From an uncultured Flavobacterium sp. (GTDB lineage: Bacteria > Bacteroidota > Bacteroidia > Flavobacteriales > Flavobacteriaceae): a stretch of 23,712 nt of DNA. Shown here piece after piece: positions 7,730 through 15,126 of the stretch (position 1 is the first letter of the stretch; each line of letters starts with the position of its first letter). Where the stretch lies: positions 1 through 23,712 of the forward strand of contig NZ_CAMLIX010000045.1 in NCBI RefSeq assembly GCF_946479975.1. The letters run 5' to 3'. The notes under the pieces were generated by a model. It was not told the origin of the DNA. It did no database searches and worked only from the letters and a program-made list of their open reading frames with translations. The position numbers and the translations under genes were made by a program.

Positions 7730-8584
7730 ATGAAAAAAATCCTTACTGTAATCGCTTTCGGAGTTTTACTTTCTTCCTGCAAAAAAACAGATCAGCCTGC
7801 ATTAAATCAAAAAGAAATAAAAAAAGACAGTGTTCAAACAGAACAACTTCCACAAACCGCACAAACAGATTCGGAAGCATTATTAGAGTCATTTTCTAAA
7901 AAAAGATTAGATGTTATTCAAAAATTAAAATCTTTATCTGCCGAAGAAGCCAATACTTTATATGAAAAATATGCTAAAGAAAATGGTTATCTAATAGGAA
8001 GTATTATGGAAAAAGAAACTGCGCTATTAGATAAATTTTACAGCGAAGATGAAAAAGATAAAAAAGAGATAAAAATCTTGGGTGATAAACTTATAAAACA
8101 TCAATTACATTATGACGAAATTGGAGAGGGAATTGTAGAAATCACGACTAAAAATGACTTCTATTATACTATTTTCAAAGATTACGTAACGAGCGATTAC
8201 AAAGATTATTTGTATTTGATAAGCGAAGAAAACAAAACGACTTACTCTGTAGATGCAGGCCTTGTGATAAGTTTTAAAGATTTGGGCGACAGAATTATCT
8301 CGTGGGAAAACTTTATGAATAAATATCCAAATTCAAAATTAATTCCTTCTGTAAAAGAACAATATAAATATTATCAGTTAGATTATTTAGTCGGCGAGGA
8401 TAATACTCCGACAGTAGAAAGAGCAAATGAACTTTATATTTATCCAGAAAACATTGAGGAATTTGATCGTTTTGTTAAAAAGTATCCTAAAAGTCCAACC
8501 GTTCCTTTGATTCATTTATTTAAGGAAAATTTTAAAAATGAAAATGTTTCAAGGTTAATAACGGATGCGCAGGATAAATTGTAA
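7730..8584 (+). CDS. Predicted outer-surface or periplasmic lipoprotein
   Basis: This is a 284-residue protein with a lipoprotein signal peptide: MKKILTVIAFGVLLSSCKK, with the lipidated cysteine at residue 17. A polar linker rich in Gln, Glu and Thr (20-50) follows. The rest is helical and charged, with many Lys, Glu and aromatic residues (for instance DFYYTIFKDYVTSDYKDYLY), and two similar motifs, FMNKYPNSKLIPSV and FVKKYPKSPTVPLI, near 193 and 257, that look like a repeated helical hairpin of the TPR kind seen in BamD-like proteins. I do not recognise a named family. A small membrane protein gene follows after 17 bp and is probably in the same transcript. Confidence 0.75.
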   Translation: MKKILTVIAFGVLLSSCKKTDQPALNQKEIKKDSVQTEQLPQTAQTDSEALLESFSKKRLDVIQKLKSLSAEEANTLYEKYAKENGYLIGSIMEKETALLDKFYSEDEKDKKEIKILGDKLIKHQLHYDEIGEGIVEITTKNDFYYTIFKDYVTSDYKDYLYLISEENKTTYSVDAGLVISFKDLGDRIISWENFMNKYPNSKLIPSVKEQYKYYQLDYLVGEDNTPTVERANELYIYPENIEEFDRFVKKYPKSPTVPLIHLFKENFKNENVSRLITDAQDKL

Positions 8585-8601
8585 TTTTTAATTTTAAAAC
8601 T

Positions 8602-8796
8602 ATGGAAAATAAAAACAGCACTCCAGTATTTACTTTAAGCATTGTTGCCATTATTTTAGGCGTAGTCCTTTATAGACAATTCGATTTTAAAACTTTACAA
8701 TTTGAAAATCCTGCATTGGGATTTCTTTATCTAATTGTTTTTATGTTTTCAGTTTATGTTTTAGTAAAACACTATTTAAAACAAAGGGGAAAGTAA
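8602..8796 (+). CDS. Small two-helix membrane protein
   Basis: This is a 64-residue protein with two membrane segments (roughly 9-25 and 37-57) and a basic C terminus (KHYLKQRGK). The sequence between the helices, FDFKTLQFENPALGFLY, resembles that of very short membrane proteins common in Flavobacterium; no function is known to me. It starts 17 bp after the lipoprotein gene on the same strand, so the two are likely co-transcribed, and a weak hairpin with T run ends the unit. Confidence 0.65.
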   Translation: MENKNSTPVFTLSIVAIILGVVLYRQFDFKTLQFENPALGFLYLIVFMFSVYVLVKHYLKQRGK

Positions 8797-8824
8797 AACT
8801 CATGATTTGTAAATAATGGCTCTT

Positions 8825-8855
8825 AAAAAGTGCTAGCATTACGGCTTTACTTTTT
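8825..8855 (+). terminator. Weak terminator hairpin
   Basis: Arms AAAAAGT (8825-8831) and ACTTTTT (8849-8855) pair around a 17-base loop. The stem is AT-rich, so this is a modest call. Confidence 0.4.
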
Positions 8856-8949
8856 AACAACAAAAAATTTGTCAAAAATTTAAATTTAAATTGAGAGAAT
8901 CATGCTTTCTTTTAAAGAATCCACATAAAACCCTAATCTAATTTTTCAC

Positions 8950-8957
8950 TATATTTG
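8950..8957 (+). promoter_or_regulatory. -7 box TATATTTG for the beta-propeller gene
   Basis: TATATTTG is an exact match to TAnnTTTG, 75 bases before the ATG at 9033. The -33 TTG is not evident. Confidence 0.4.
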
Positions 8958-9032
8958 GCGTTAATATTTGATTTTGTTTACTCATTTATAACACAGTAGA
9001 AGAAATAAAATCATTAAACCCAAATCTAAAAA

Positions 9033-10241
9033 ATGAAACAAAAATTATTAACTCTTTTATTGGTATTTATTGCCATAAATATATTTGGGCAAACTCCAGC
9101 GGTTTCTTCAGCTTCGAAAACTAATACTTCTAATGCCAAATTACCGCCTGCCGAAATGGTCGTTAATAAGGCTATAAAACCAATTAAGAAGATTCCATTA
9201 GACGAGACATCAATTCTAATTTATGATTATGATGGTACGCTTTTTTCATTTGATTTAGTAAACGAATCTATTAACTGGACTGTAAAAGCTTCTGATGCGC
9301 ATACTGAAATGTGTGCCAATAAGGTAACATTATCGAACGGAGTTTTATATGTTCCGTTTATAAATGGTGAAATTTTCGCAATAGATAATCAAAGTGGTGA
9401 TCTTTTTTGGAAATCAAGATTGGGGAACACCAGCGATCAAATTATTCTTAAAGATCAAGCTCCAGTTGTAAATAATGGAAAATTATATATTACGGCACAA
9501 AATCAGAACCAAAGCAGTAGCATTTATGCGCTTGATACAAAAGACGGAAGTTTGGACTGGATCTGCAAATTAGATTCTGCTCAAAACGATATTCAGCCTT
9601 TATTTTTTGCTAATAAAATATTTATTCCAAGTGCAACCAATTTCTATAGTTTGGATGCAAATACTGGAAAAGTGCTTAGTCAAAAAACATTTGAACAAAA
9701 CTTAACTGGAAAACCTTTAACAGACGGCGAAAATGTATTTGTAACCAGCGAAAAAAATGTACTTTATGCCTTAAGTCCTGAAAAATTAGATATTCTTTGG
9801 CAGTTTAAATTTGATGAAAATCAGTTTAATAGTAAGGATCGTATTACTTGCAAAGACAACAAAATATATTTTGCAGCGCAAGGCACGAATGTTTCTTCTG
9901 TCTACGCTGTTGATTCAAAAACAGGAACTCAAACTTGGAAGACCGATTTTAAAGACGATAATATAGAATATATAATCGAGGATAATAATACCGTTTGGGG
10001 ATATACTCGTAAAGCAAAACTTTTTCAGCTGGATCCAAATGGGGAAATCTTGTTTGAAACAAAATTGACCACTTTGCCCGTATCAAACATTGAATTTCCT
10101 AGTGATGATAACTTGTTATACTACTACTGCGATGCAGGTTTGATTCAGTTTGACATTACCGAAAAAGACGAAAATGTATATTATATGCGAACTTCTCTAA
10201 AAGACGATATTTATACTGCTTATTTAAAAATAATCAGGTAA
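9033..10241 (+). CDS. Secreted PQQ-like beta-propeller protein
   Basis: This is a 402-residue protein with a cleavable signal peptide (MKQKLLTLLLVFIAINIFGQ). After a linker it carries a series of PQQ/BamB-type blades, each with a pattern like LYxxxxxGxIxAxDxxxGxxxWxxxL: for example LIYDYDGTLFSFDL, LYVPFINGEIFAIDNQSGDL, IYALDTKDGSLDWICKL, IFIPSATNFYSLDANTGK, VFVTSEKNVLYALSPEKL and VYAVDSKTGTQTWKTDF. At least six blades can be counted. BamB-like propellers act as periplasmic protein scaffolds and PQQ propellers as dehydrogenases; no catalytic residues can be assigned here, so a binding or assembly role is more likely. It has its own promoter and a strong terminator. Confidence 0.85.
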   Translation: MKQKLLTLLLVFIAINIFGQTPAVSSASKTNTSNAKLPPAEMVVNKAIKPIKKIPLDETSILIYDYDGTLFSFDLVNESINWTVKASDAHTEMCANKVTLSNGVLYVPFINGEIFAIDNQSGDLFWKSRLGNTSDQIILKDQAPVVNNGKLYITAQNQNQSSSIYALDTKDGSLDWICKLDSAQNDIQPLFFANKIFIPSATNFYSLDANTGKVLSQKTFEQNLTGKPLTDGENVFVTSEKNVLYALSPEKLDILWQFKFDENQFNSKDRITCKDNKIYFAAQGTNVSSVYAVDSKTGTQTWKTDFKDDNIEYIIEDNNTVWGYTRKAKLFQLDPNGEILFETKLTTLPVSNIEFPSDDNLLYYYCDAGLIQFDITEKDENVYYMRTSLKDDIYTAYLKIIR

Positions 10242-10242
10242 C

Positions 10243-10278
10243 AAAAAAGCCTTCTCTAAAAATAGAGAAGGCTTTTTT
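10243..10278. terminator. Strong terminator after the beta-propeller gene
   Basis: A perfect 16-bp stem (10243-10258 with 10263-10278), containing GCCTTCTCTA and TAGAGAAGGC, closes on an AAAA loop and ends in six T. The A tract on the other side allows it to serve the converging HxlR gene as well. Confidence 0.92.
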
Positions 10279-10311
10279 GCTTAAAATTTTCAAAAAAAAC
10301 TTCAAAGAAAT

Positions 10312-10710
10312 TCATTTACTCATTTTTGGTTTCGTATAGCTTTCGGTCTTTATTTTTTCGCGATGCTGCATTCCCCATTTTGTCATTGCTTCTACAACTT
10401 CTTGGAGCGTTTGACTGTACGGAAGCAATTCATATTCAATACTAACAGGATATCCTACAGCTACTTTTTTTAGGATAAAGCCGTTCATTTCCAGTTCTTT
10501 TAATTCACTGGAAAGAACTCTAGCAGAAATTCCATTAACCTGACGCTGAATCTCAGTAAACCTCTTATTTCCTCTAGCCATTGCAATTATAATCATTAAT
10601 TTCCACTTACCACCTATTGCATAAAGTGCATCAGAAACAGCCATTAAAACGGTATTACATTCTTCGCTAAATGCTTTATTGTCAATCTTTTCCTCAAATG
10701 TTTTTTTCAT
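10312..10710 (-). CDS. HxlR-family winged-helix transcriptional regulator
   Basis: This is a 132-residue protein. The HxlR pattern is clear: a conserved cysteine near the N terminus (C18 in FSEECNTVL), ALYAIGGKWKLMIIIAMARG (29-47), then RFTEIQRQVNGISARVLSSEL (50-70) as the recognition helix region, and the wing LEMNGFILKKVAVGYPVSIEYELLPYSQTL. The C-terminal helix VVEAMTKWGMQHRE is also typical. These regulators respond to thiol stress, aldehydes or quinones, often through the N-terminal cysteine. The gene is divergent from the SnoaL-like gene, with 96 bp between the start codons, and probably controls it and itself. Confidence 0.93.
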   Translation of the reverse strand: MKKTFEEKIDNKAFSEECNTVLMAVSDALYAIGGKWKLMIIIAMARGNKRFTEIQRQVNGISARVLSSELKELEMNGFILKKVAVGYPVSIEYELLPYSQTLQEVVEAMTKWGMQHREKIKTESYTKPKMSK

Positions 10711-10720
10711 AATACAATTT

Positions 10721-10781
10721 TGTAAGTAACTAACCTTTAGGTAACAACTAATAAATTGTAAGCGAATATAAGATAATTTTG
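10721..10781 (+). promoter_or_regulatory. Divergent control region with likely HxlR operator and promoter
   Basis: The intergenic DNA holds TGTAAGTAAC, TAACCT-TT-AGGTAA (an almost perfect palindrome at about 10731-10744), a second GTAAC, and a later TTGTAAG. A plus-strand promoter for the SnoaL-like gene is seen as TTG (10756-10758) and TAATTTTG (10774-10781), though the spacing of 15 is short. Repeated GTAAC/GTTAC half-sites beside the promoter suggest the binding site of the adjacent HxlR protein. Confidence 0.5.
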
Positions 10782-10806
10782 CTCTTATAATTTAAAAATA
10801 AAAATC

Positions 10807-11250
10807 ATGACATTAGAAACTTTTAAAATTAAAGAAGAATTAAGAAACTTGATCGATGATTACGCCTCATTAGGAGATAAGAAAAAAATTGCTCAAGTAA
10901 TGGATTTATTTACTCCAGATGTAAAGTATAACGTTTACATGAACAACACATTGATATCAAGCGTTTCTGGAAGAAACAATATGGAAACTGATTTTAATAA
11001 ACATGCAGCAGAAGTAAAAACTTATTTTACATTGAATGGTCAGCATCAGGTAACCATTGATGGCAATACCGCTACTGGCGTTTCCTTTTCTCAATTAAAA
11101 ATGGTCAGAGAAAACGAAGGCAAGGATATCATTTCAGATTATAGTGTTAAATACGACGACAAGTATATTCTACAAGATGGAAAATGGCTGATAAAAGAGC
11201 GCACAGGTCACTTCTTAATTATTGAAACGAAAATTTTAAATAATTTGTAA
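10807..11250 (+). CDS. SnoaL-like (NTF2-fold) protein
   Basis: This is a 147-residue soluble protein. The pattern IKEELRNLIDDYASLGDKKKIAQVMDLFTPDVKYNVYM (8-45), then SGRNNMETDFNKH, HQVTIDGNTATGVSFSQLKM and DGKWLIKERTGHFLI is that of the SnoaL-like subset of the NTF2 superfamily: a cone-shaped fold with a pocket. Members act as isomerases, dehydratases or hydrolases, or only bind small molecules. The substrate cannot be told. It is divergent from the HxlR gene and probably repressed or induced by that regulator; an involvement in reactive-compound detoxification fits such pairs but is inference. Confidence 0.8.
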   Translation: MTLETFKIKEELRNLIDDYASLGDKKKIAQVMDLFTPDVKYNVYMNNTLISSVSGRNNMETDFNKHAAEVKTYFTLNGQHQVTIDGNTATGVSFSQLKMVRENEGKDIISDYSVKYDDKYILQDGKWLIKERTGHFLIIETKILNNL

Positions 11251-11330
11251 ACTCAATTTATGCGAGCACTCCAGCAACTGATTTGCATAAAAAATTTAAA
11301 AAATATTGAGATTATCTTTTACACAAAAGA

Positions 11331-11358
11331 GCCTGAGAACCTAAATTCTCAGGCTTTT
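11331..11358. terminator. Terminator after the SnoaL-like gene
   Basis: Arms GCCTGAGAA (11331-11339) and TTCTCAGGC (11346-11354), preceded by AAAAGA and followed by TTTT, make a 9-bp stem. The rest of the 309-base gap holds the 66-bp repeat copy A (11365-11430) and the promoter at 11467-11474. Confidence 0.85.
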
Positions 11359-11364
11359 AAATTC

Positions 11365-11430
11365 TATAGTGACCTTGACGGTGCAGAATTCGAACCATTT
11401 ATTGAAAGACTTGGAGATTTTAAATGATGT
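11365..11430. repeat. 66-bp direct repeat, copy A, with tRNA T-arm-like segment
   Basis: It begins TATAGTGACCTTGACGGTGC and ends in TTTTAAATGATGT. Copy B lies at 15029-15094; the two align without a gap over 66 positions with 8 differences (88%). The segment TTCGAACC (11389-11396) is the reverse complement of the GGTTCGAA found in tRNA T arms, but the flanking bases do not pair into a T stem, so no functional tRNA is encoded. Both copies stand directly behind a GCCTG-type terminator hairpin. Confidence 0.75.
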
Positions 11431-11466
11431 ATAATTCCCGTTAGATCGTTTACGAAATAAAAATCC

Positions 11467-11474
11467 TATTTTTG
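11467..11474 (+). promoter_or_regulatory. Cassette promoter box for the LRR lipoprotein
   Basis: CCTATTTTTGAAAATAA contains TATTTTTG, an exact TAnnTTTG match, 86 bases before the ATG at 11560. Nearly the same sequence precedes the genes at 13295 and 15362. Confidence 0.65.
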
Positions 11475-11559
11475 AAAATAAGAAAACAATGATATTTGTT
11501 CGTTGTGAGCAGAACACTAAGGTAGACAAGTCACATATATAAAAGTTTGCAGTAATTTT

Positions 11560-12441
11560 ATGAAAAGTCAAATAACAACAATGTTTTTAATTCTACTTAT
11601 TATCACTTCTTGTAAAAAAAAACAAGACGAAAAAATAATATTGTTTAATGAAATACAAAATGAAAAAATATACAAAAACTTAGATAGCTTGCCCAAAAAT
11701 CTAGAACTGGTTTGTCGTGTTGATTTATCAAAAAATGATCTGACTACAATCCCAGAAGTAATTTTTAAACTACGTAATCTACAAGAATTAAATCTTTCCG
11801 AAAACAATTTAACAGAACTAAATCATTTAGAAAAACTGCAAAACCTTCAAATTTTAAATATTGGAATGAATAATTTTAAAACATTCCCAATTGAAATCAC
11901 CAAACTCAAAAAACTAAAAACACTAGATATTTGGTGGAATGATATTAGAACTTTTCCTGAGGAATTTTATGATAATAATGTAAACCTCGAAGAACTCGAT
12001 TTAACAAGTATGTTTAAATTTGACTTTAATAGCAACTTATCAAAGATTCATCGATTTAAAAAGCTTAGACAATTAAATCTAGGTAATAATCAAATTAAGA
12101 ATTTAAATATTGAATTTGAGAATCTATCTAATTTAGAAATATTTGGATATATAAGACAGGATAAAATTGATACTAAAAGTATAATTTTAAAGCTTTCTAA
12201 ATGTAAAAAACTTACAACTATGCATTTAAGTGTTAATCATATAAAAGAACTTCCAAGTGAAATTTCATTGCTTAATAATTTGGAAGAGTTAAATTTATAC
12301 GAAAACGAATTGACTAATCTTCCTAGTAATTTACTTAAAATGAAGCGACTAAAATCAATTATATTAGATGGTAACAAAATTGATAAAAAAATAATTTTGG
12401 ACTTTGAAAACAAAATGCCAAAAACAACTTTTATATACTAA
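11560..12441 (+). CDS. Leucine-rich-repeat lipoprotein
   Basis: This is a 293-residue protein with a lipoprotein signal (MKSQITTMFLILLIITSCKK, cysteine at 18) and about ten leucine-rich repeats of 22-24 residues: for example VDLSKNDLTTIPEVIFKLRN, LQELNLSENNLTELNHLEKL, LQILNIGMNNFKTFPIEITK, LKTLDIWWNDIRTFPEEFYD and LEELNLYENELTNLPSNLLK. The repeat LxxLxLxxNxLxxLPxxI is the bacterial type also known from IpaH/LRR proteins. It is probably a lipid-anchored protein of the cell surface or periplasm and binds another protein; the partner is unknown. Its own promoter box and the change in base composition mark the start of the accessory region. Confidence 0.85.
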   Translation: MKSQITTMFLILLIITSCKKKQDEKIILFNEIQNEKIYKNLDSLPKNLELVCRVDLSKNDLTTIPEVIFKLRNLQELNLSENNLTELNHLEKLQNLQILNIGMNNFKTFPIEITKLKKLKTLDIWWNDIRTFPEEFYDNNVNLEELDLTSMFKFDFNSNLSKIHRFKKLRQLNLGNNQIKNLNIEFENLSNLEIFGYIRQDKIDTKSIILKLSKCKKLTTMHLSVNHIKELPSEISLLNNLEELNLYENELTNLPSNLLKMKRLKSIILDGNKIDKKIILDFENKMPKTTFIY

Positions 12442-12457
12442 CAAAAAAACACTTCCT

Positions 12458-12517
12458 CTATCTACTACAATTGACTTAGGTAATTGGTTTAATGGAAAAT
12501 GGTTTTTCTTTGAATGA
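12458..12517 (+). pseudogene. Possible C-terminal coding scrap behind the LRR gene
   Basis: The plus frame at 12458-12517 reads LSTTIDLGNWFNGKWFFFE followed by a stop. The Trp/Phe/Gly-rich text looks more protein-like than the surrounding spacer, and it has no start codon. It could be the tail of a gene displaced by insertion of the LRR gene. It is only 19 residues, so chance cannot be excluded. Confidence 0.25.
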
Positions 12518-12551
12518 TTTAGAAAATCCAAAAAATGGGCTTAATGTAGTA

Positions 12552-12582
12552 CTCAACGTGCTCTAGTGTTGGAACGTTATAC
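12552..12582. repeat. Small inverted repeat with GTTA core before the DUF416 gene
   Basis: AACGT (12555-12559) and ACGTT (12574-12578) pair around a 14-base loop, and the right arm continues GTTATAC. It lies in the 173-base gap between two unrelated genes and shares the ACGTTA core with the site at 16152-16172. Confidence 0.3.
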
Positions 12583-12614
12583 ATCATCATAAATCTATAT
12601 AATTAAATACAGAA

Positions 12615-13094
12615 ATGGATAACATAATTAATAAATCAAAAATCGAAACACTTATTGTTTTCAGTATAGATATCTGTAAAAAATTAATTGATGATTATGT
12701 CGATTTCTATATCAAATATAATTGGGGCAATCCTAATATTTTAAATGAAGCAATTAAGTATTGTGAAGAAACTGAATTTGCCAAAATCGACAGAGTAAAA
12801 GTTAAGGAGTTAATTCATAAAGTTGAAAAAATAACTCCATATACAGAAGATTTTGAGAATATTGAAGTAAGTTATGCGCTAAATTCTGCTTGTGCAGTTT
12901 TAGAACTATTGGAGTTTATAATGGGGCATGATAAGATACATGTCTCTAATATAAGTTCTTTTATAATTGACACAATTGATTTTAAAATTCAGGAAATAGA
13001 AAGTGGTTTGACTAATGACGAACTAGAAGATCATCAGAAAATTGTTGAAGAAAGAAAGCGCCAAATAACATTTTTAACAATAAACTATGCATGA
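12615..13094 (+). CDS. DUF416-family (YjaG-like) protein
   Basis: This is a 159-residue helical protein. It shows the DUF416 layout: an N-terminal helix FSIDICKKLIDDYVDFYIKYNWGNP with the family Trp, the acidic TPYTEDFENIEVSYALNSACAVLELLEF (74-101) that corresponds to the conserved D-x-E-D-F ... YALNA segment, and a final IDTIDFKIQEIE (118-129). The biochemical role of E. coli YjaG is unknown; in many genomes related proteins occur in islands with toxin and immunity genes, and an immunity role has been proposed for such lone copies. The gene stands alone between two short imperfect palindromes. The C-terminal 30 residues are variable. Confidence 0.8.
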   Translation: MDNIINKSKIETLIVFSIDICKKLIDDYVDFYIKYNWGNPNILNEAIKYCEETEFAKIDRVKVKELIHKVEKITPYTEDFENIEVSYALNSACAVLELLEFIMGHDKIHVSNISSFIIDTIDFKIQEIESGLTNDELEDHQKIVEERKRQITFLTINYA

Positions 13095-13096
13095 CG

Positions 13097-13147
13097 CCCT
13101 AACGGATTTTGGTAAACTTAAAACTTTGGATTGAATTCAAGTTAGGG
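13097..13147. repeat. Palindrome with CCCTAAC/GTTAGGG ends (attC-like appearance)
   Basis: CCCTAAC (13097-13103) and GTTAGGG (13141-13147) are perfect 7-bp inverted repeats at the two ends of a 51-base stretch. It starts 3 bases behind the DUF416 stop codon. The position and the AAC/GTT ends recall the recombination sites of integron cassettes, although the flanking bases do not match the integron consensus RYYYAAC/GTTRRRY exactly. Confidence 0.4.
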
Positions 13148-13183
13148 AACCAAACCTTTAAATCGCTATGTGAAAAAAAATCT

Positions 13184-13191
13184 TATTTTTG
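13184..13191 (+). promoter_or_regulatory. Cassette promoter box for the RraB-like gene
   Basis: TCTTATTTTTGAAAACAAA contains TATTTTTG, 104 bases before the ATG at 13295. It is the second of three nearly identical boxes. Confidence 0.6.
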
Positions 13192-13294
13192 AAAACAAAT
13201 AAACATCAATGGTGATCAGATATTTCAACACTATTTAAGACAATATTTTGGTCATAATTAGACAATATCAATTTAAAAAAAACAATTATATAGA

Positions 13295-13702
13295 ATGGGA
13301 ATATTTGATTTTCTAAAACCGAAATCTCCTAATGGAACTTTTGTAACTGAATCAGAATTTAACAAAAATTGTGACAAACAAATGCAGATGACACCCTTAA
13401 CAATTGAACAGTTAAGGAAACTAAATATTAAAGAAGAAAACGAATTAAAGCTTGAATATTTTTTTTATACAAACCATGCCGAAAAAGCTAAAAAATTTGC
13501 CTCAGAAATGGAGAAGTTGAATTACTCTGTTAGTCATAGTGCTTCAGCGGGAAGTGAAAAATTGTTTATAGTTACAGGCTGGACAACAAAAATGAAAATG
13601 GAAAATGAAATTGTAAAAAACTGGACAAAACAAATGTGTGAACTCGGCTATAAATTTGATTGTGATTTTGATGGTTGGGGGACAACTCCTGATCAAGAAT
13701 AA
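13295..13702 (+). CDS. RraB-like (RNase E inhibitor fold) protein
   Basis: This is a 135-residue protein. The family features are an acidic/aromatic strand ENELKLEYFFYTN (48-60), a helix AEKAKKFASEMEKLNYSV (62-79), a strand with W96, and a C-terminal helix-strand ENEIVKNWTKQMCELGYKF ending in the hallmark DFDGWGT (124-130), equivalent to the YDGWG motif of RraB. In E. coli RraB binds RNase E and changes what it degrades; copies such as this one in Bacteroidota, which lack a classical RNase E, more likely serve another role, for example immunity to a toxin. It has its own promoter and a 200-base leader region, and lies next to the DUF416 gene. Confidence 0.75.
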   Translation: MGIFDFLKPKSPNGTFVTESEFNKNCDKQMQMTPLTIEQLRKLNIKEENELKLEYFFYTNHAEKAKKFASEMEKLNYSVSHSASAGSEKLFIVTGWTTKMKMENEIVKNWTKQMCELGYKFDCDFDGWGTTPDQE

Positions 13703-13904
13703 TTGAAAGAAATAGCAGTTGCTTTTAACAGTCATTTTTCGTGATTGCGGTTTTAATTGAATCAACGTTTTAATTGATATATTCCCTTTTAGATAAAAAG
13801 CAATATTTTTCGAGATTTTTATTAAAGCTTAAATTATTACTGCTGAACAAAAAGCATCACTGAAAATTTTTATGTCGCTAATAAGGATATTACCTGCAGT
13901 TATT

Positions 13905-14870
13905 TTATTTTTTTGCATTTTTCTTTACAATAAGTTTCTCATATGCTTTTTCTCCGTCGAAGCAATTTGCTCCGCGTTTGGTTACAAATTTTTCTTTAAG
14001 CCAATTTTTAAGCTGAATTGTAACTATTTCAAATTGACTGGACTTATCTTTTACATTTCCTTTATCAAGATATTGATTACAGTAATTTATGTAATACAAA
14101 AGTCCATACCCCATAATTACATAGGGAGCGGTTAATTGAATAATTTCATCTCTCCTCCAAATACCTTCTTTTAAGTAAACTCCATTATTATCAGTAAATT
14201 TTATATATTTCGAGATTTCTAATTCCTTTTCTGAAAAATAAAAATTTAGGTATCTGTGATTGACTGTAATAATTTGTAGAGCTTTTTCAAATGATACTTT
14301 TTCAAATCTCCTTTTATTTTCTAGGTGTTGAGAAAACCAACAATACACATTAAGATTTAAGTCTTGGAAAATGAACTGCAAAAGATTTTTTAAATCGTCT
14401 CCTGACCAATAACTCGTCAATTCTTGGAATTTATATTTTAACTTTGGCTTCGGACAAAAAGTAATAGGATTTTCAATTAATTCTTCAGTTGGAGAATAAT
14501 CAATGTCTATTGAAATTGGTTTAGAAATTTTATTGCAAAGAATGCAAGTTGTTACAATTTGTATTTCCCTAAAATCATCCGTTCCGAGTCTTGGTATATA
14601 ATTAAATGCAACCTTAAACCACTCGTTTTTACAACTGCATTTTTTCTTTTTTGGATACTCGCTTTGTATTAAATCATACCAGAAGTCTAAACTGTCAAGG
14701 ATCAGATAGTTTTCTTCACTTTTAGTTGTCAAAAGTCCAACTCCATCATTTTTAAGCAGACGGATTTGAAATTCATTTTCACCGCTTTCCGTCGATATTT
14801 TTTTTATTATTTGTTGTTTCAAGATTTTTAAGGTTATTTGACAAAGTGAACTTAATAACTTTATTTTCAA
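13905..14870 (-). CDS. Unknown protein with a four-cysteine cluster
   Basis: This is a 321-residue protein that I do not recognise. It has two cysteine pairs, KKKCSCKNEW (C78, C80) and TTCILCNK (C109, C112), about 30 residues apart, consistent with a zinc ribbon that interrupts a larger domain. The first 75 residues are a mixed domain with a GENEFQIRLLKNDGVGLL beta region; the last 180 residues are mostly helical and aromatic (TSYWSGDDLKNLLQFIFQDL, YVIMGYGLLYYINYCNQYLD). It is the only gene of this cluster on the minus strand. Its start at 14870 is the only ATG near the N terminus. No catalytic motif can be assigned. The plus-strand frame within it is a shadow. Confidence 0.65.
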   Translation of the reverse strand: MKIKLLSSLCQITLKILKQQIIKKISTESGENEFQIRLLKNDGVGLLTTKSEENYLILDSLDFWYDLIQSEYPKKKKCSCKNEWFKVAFNYIPRLGTDDFREIQIVTTCILCNKISKPISIDIDYSPTEELIENPITFCPKPKLKYKFQELTSYWSGDDLKNLLQFIFQDLNLNVYCWFSQHLENKRRFEKVSFEKALQIITVNHRYLNFYFSEKELEISKYIKFTDNNGVYLKEGIWRRDEIIQLTAPYVIMGYGLLYYINYCNQYLDKGNVKDKSSQFEIVTIQLKNWLKEKFVTKRGANCFDGEKAYEKLIVKKNAKK

Positions 14871-14989
14871 TATGCAACTAAAAAGTTACTCCAGAATTTT
14901 AGATCCTTGACGGACTTCGAACCAAAATCTGCCGTAAACATTGACGTTGCAAAAAAATAAAAAATTTGATAATCATTTTCGAACCAAAA
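14871..14989. other. First part of a 491-base gap: degenerate repeat remnants
   Basis: No gene is seen. The stretch holds CCTTGACGG (14905-14913) followed by TTCGAACC (14916-14923), which matches the core of the 66-bp repeat with about 7 bases missing, and another lone TTCGAACC at 14978-14985. These look like decayed partial copies of the same element. The rest of the gap is covered by the entries up to 15361. Confidence 0.45.
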
Positions 14990-15021
14990 AAAGCCTGCAA
15001 AATATATACTTTGCAGGCTTT
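14990..15021. terminator. Terminator hairpin, best read on the minus strand
   Basis: A perfect 12-bp stem (AAAGCCTGCAAA at 14990-15001, TTTGCAGGCTTT at 15010-15021). A run of seven A on the left gives a T run on the minus strand, so it would stop transcripts coming from the coding remnant at 15127-15228. It can also work on the plus strand. Confidence 0.8.
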
Positions 15022-15028
15022 CCTTTTT

Positions 15029-15094
15029 TATAGTGACCTTGGCGGTACAGAATTCGAACCTTTTATTGGAAGATTTAAAGATTTTGAATGATGT
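15029..15094. repeat. 66-bp direct repeat, copy B
   Basis: It begins TATAGTGACCTTGGCGGTAC and ends TTTTGAATGATGT, with 58 of 66 positions equal to copy A at 11365-11430. It again directly follows a GCCTG-type terminator. Behind copy A the cassette promoter follows within 40 bases; behind copy B about 150 bases, including a coding remnant, are present first. Confidence 0.75.
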
Positions 15095-15126
15095 CTAGTT
15101 TTATAATTTGAGTTTTGTAGGTCTAC

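Noticed and set aside
11365..11430. tRNA gene suggested by TTCGAACC
   Set aside because: The bases on either side of the loop do not form a T stem in either copy, and no anticodon or acceptor arm can be drawn.
13872..14135. 87-codon plus-strand frame with hydrophobic residues
   Set aside because: It is opposite the C terminus of the well-formed minus-strand gene 13905-14870; the hydrophobicity comes from the reverse of Lys/Asn-rich codons.
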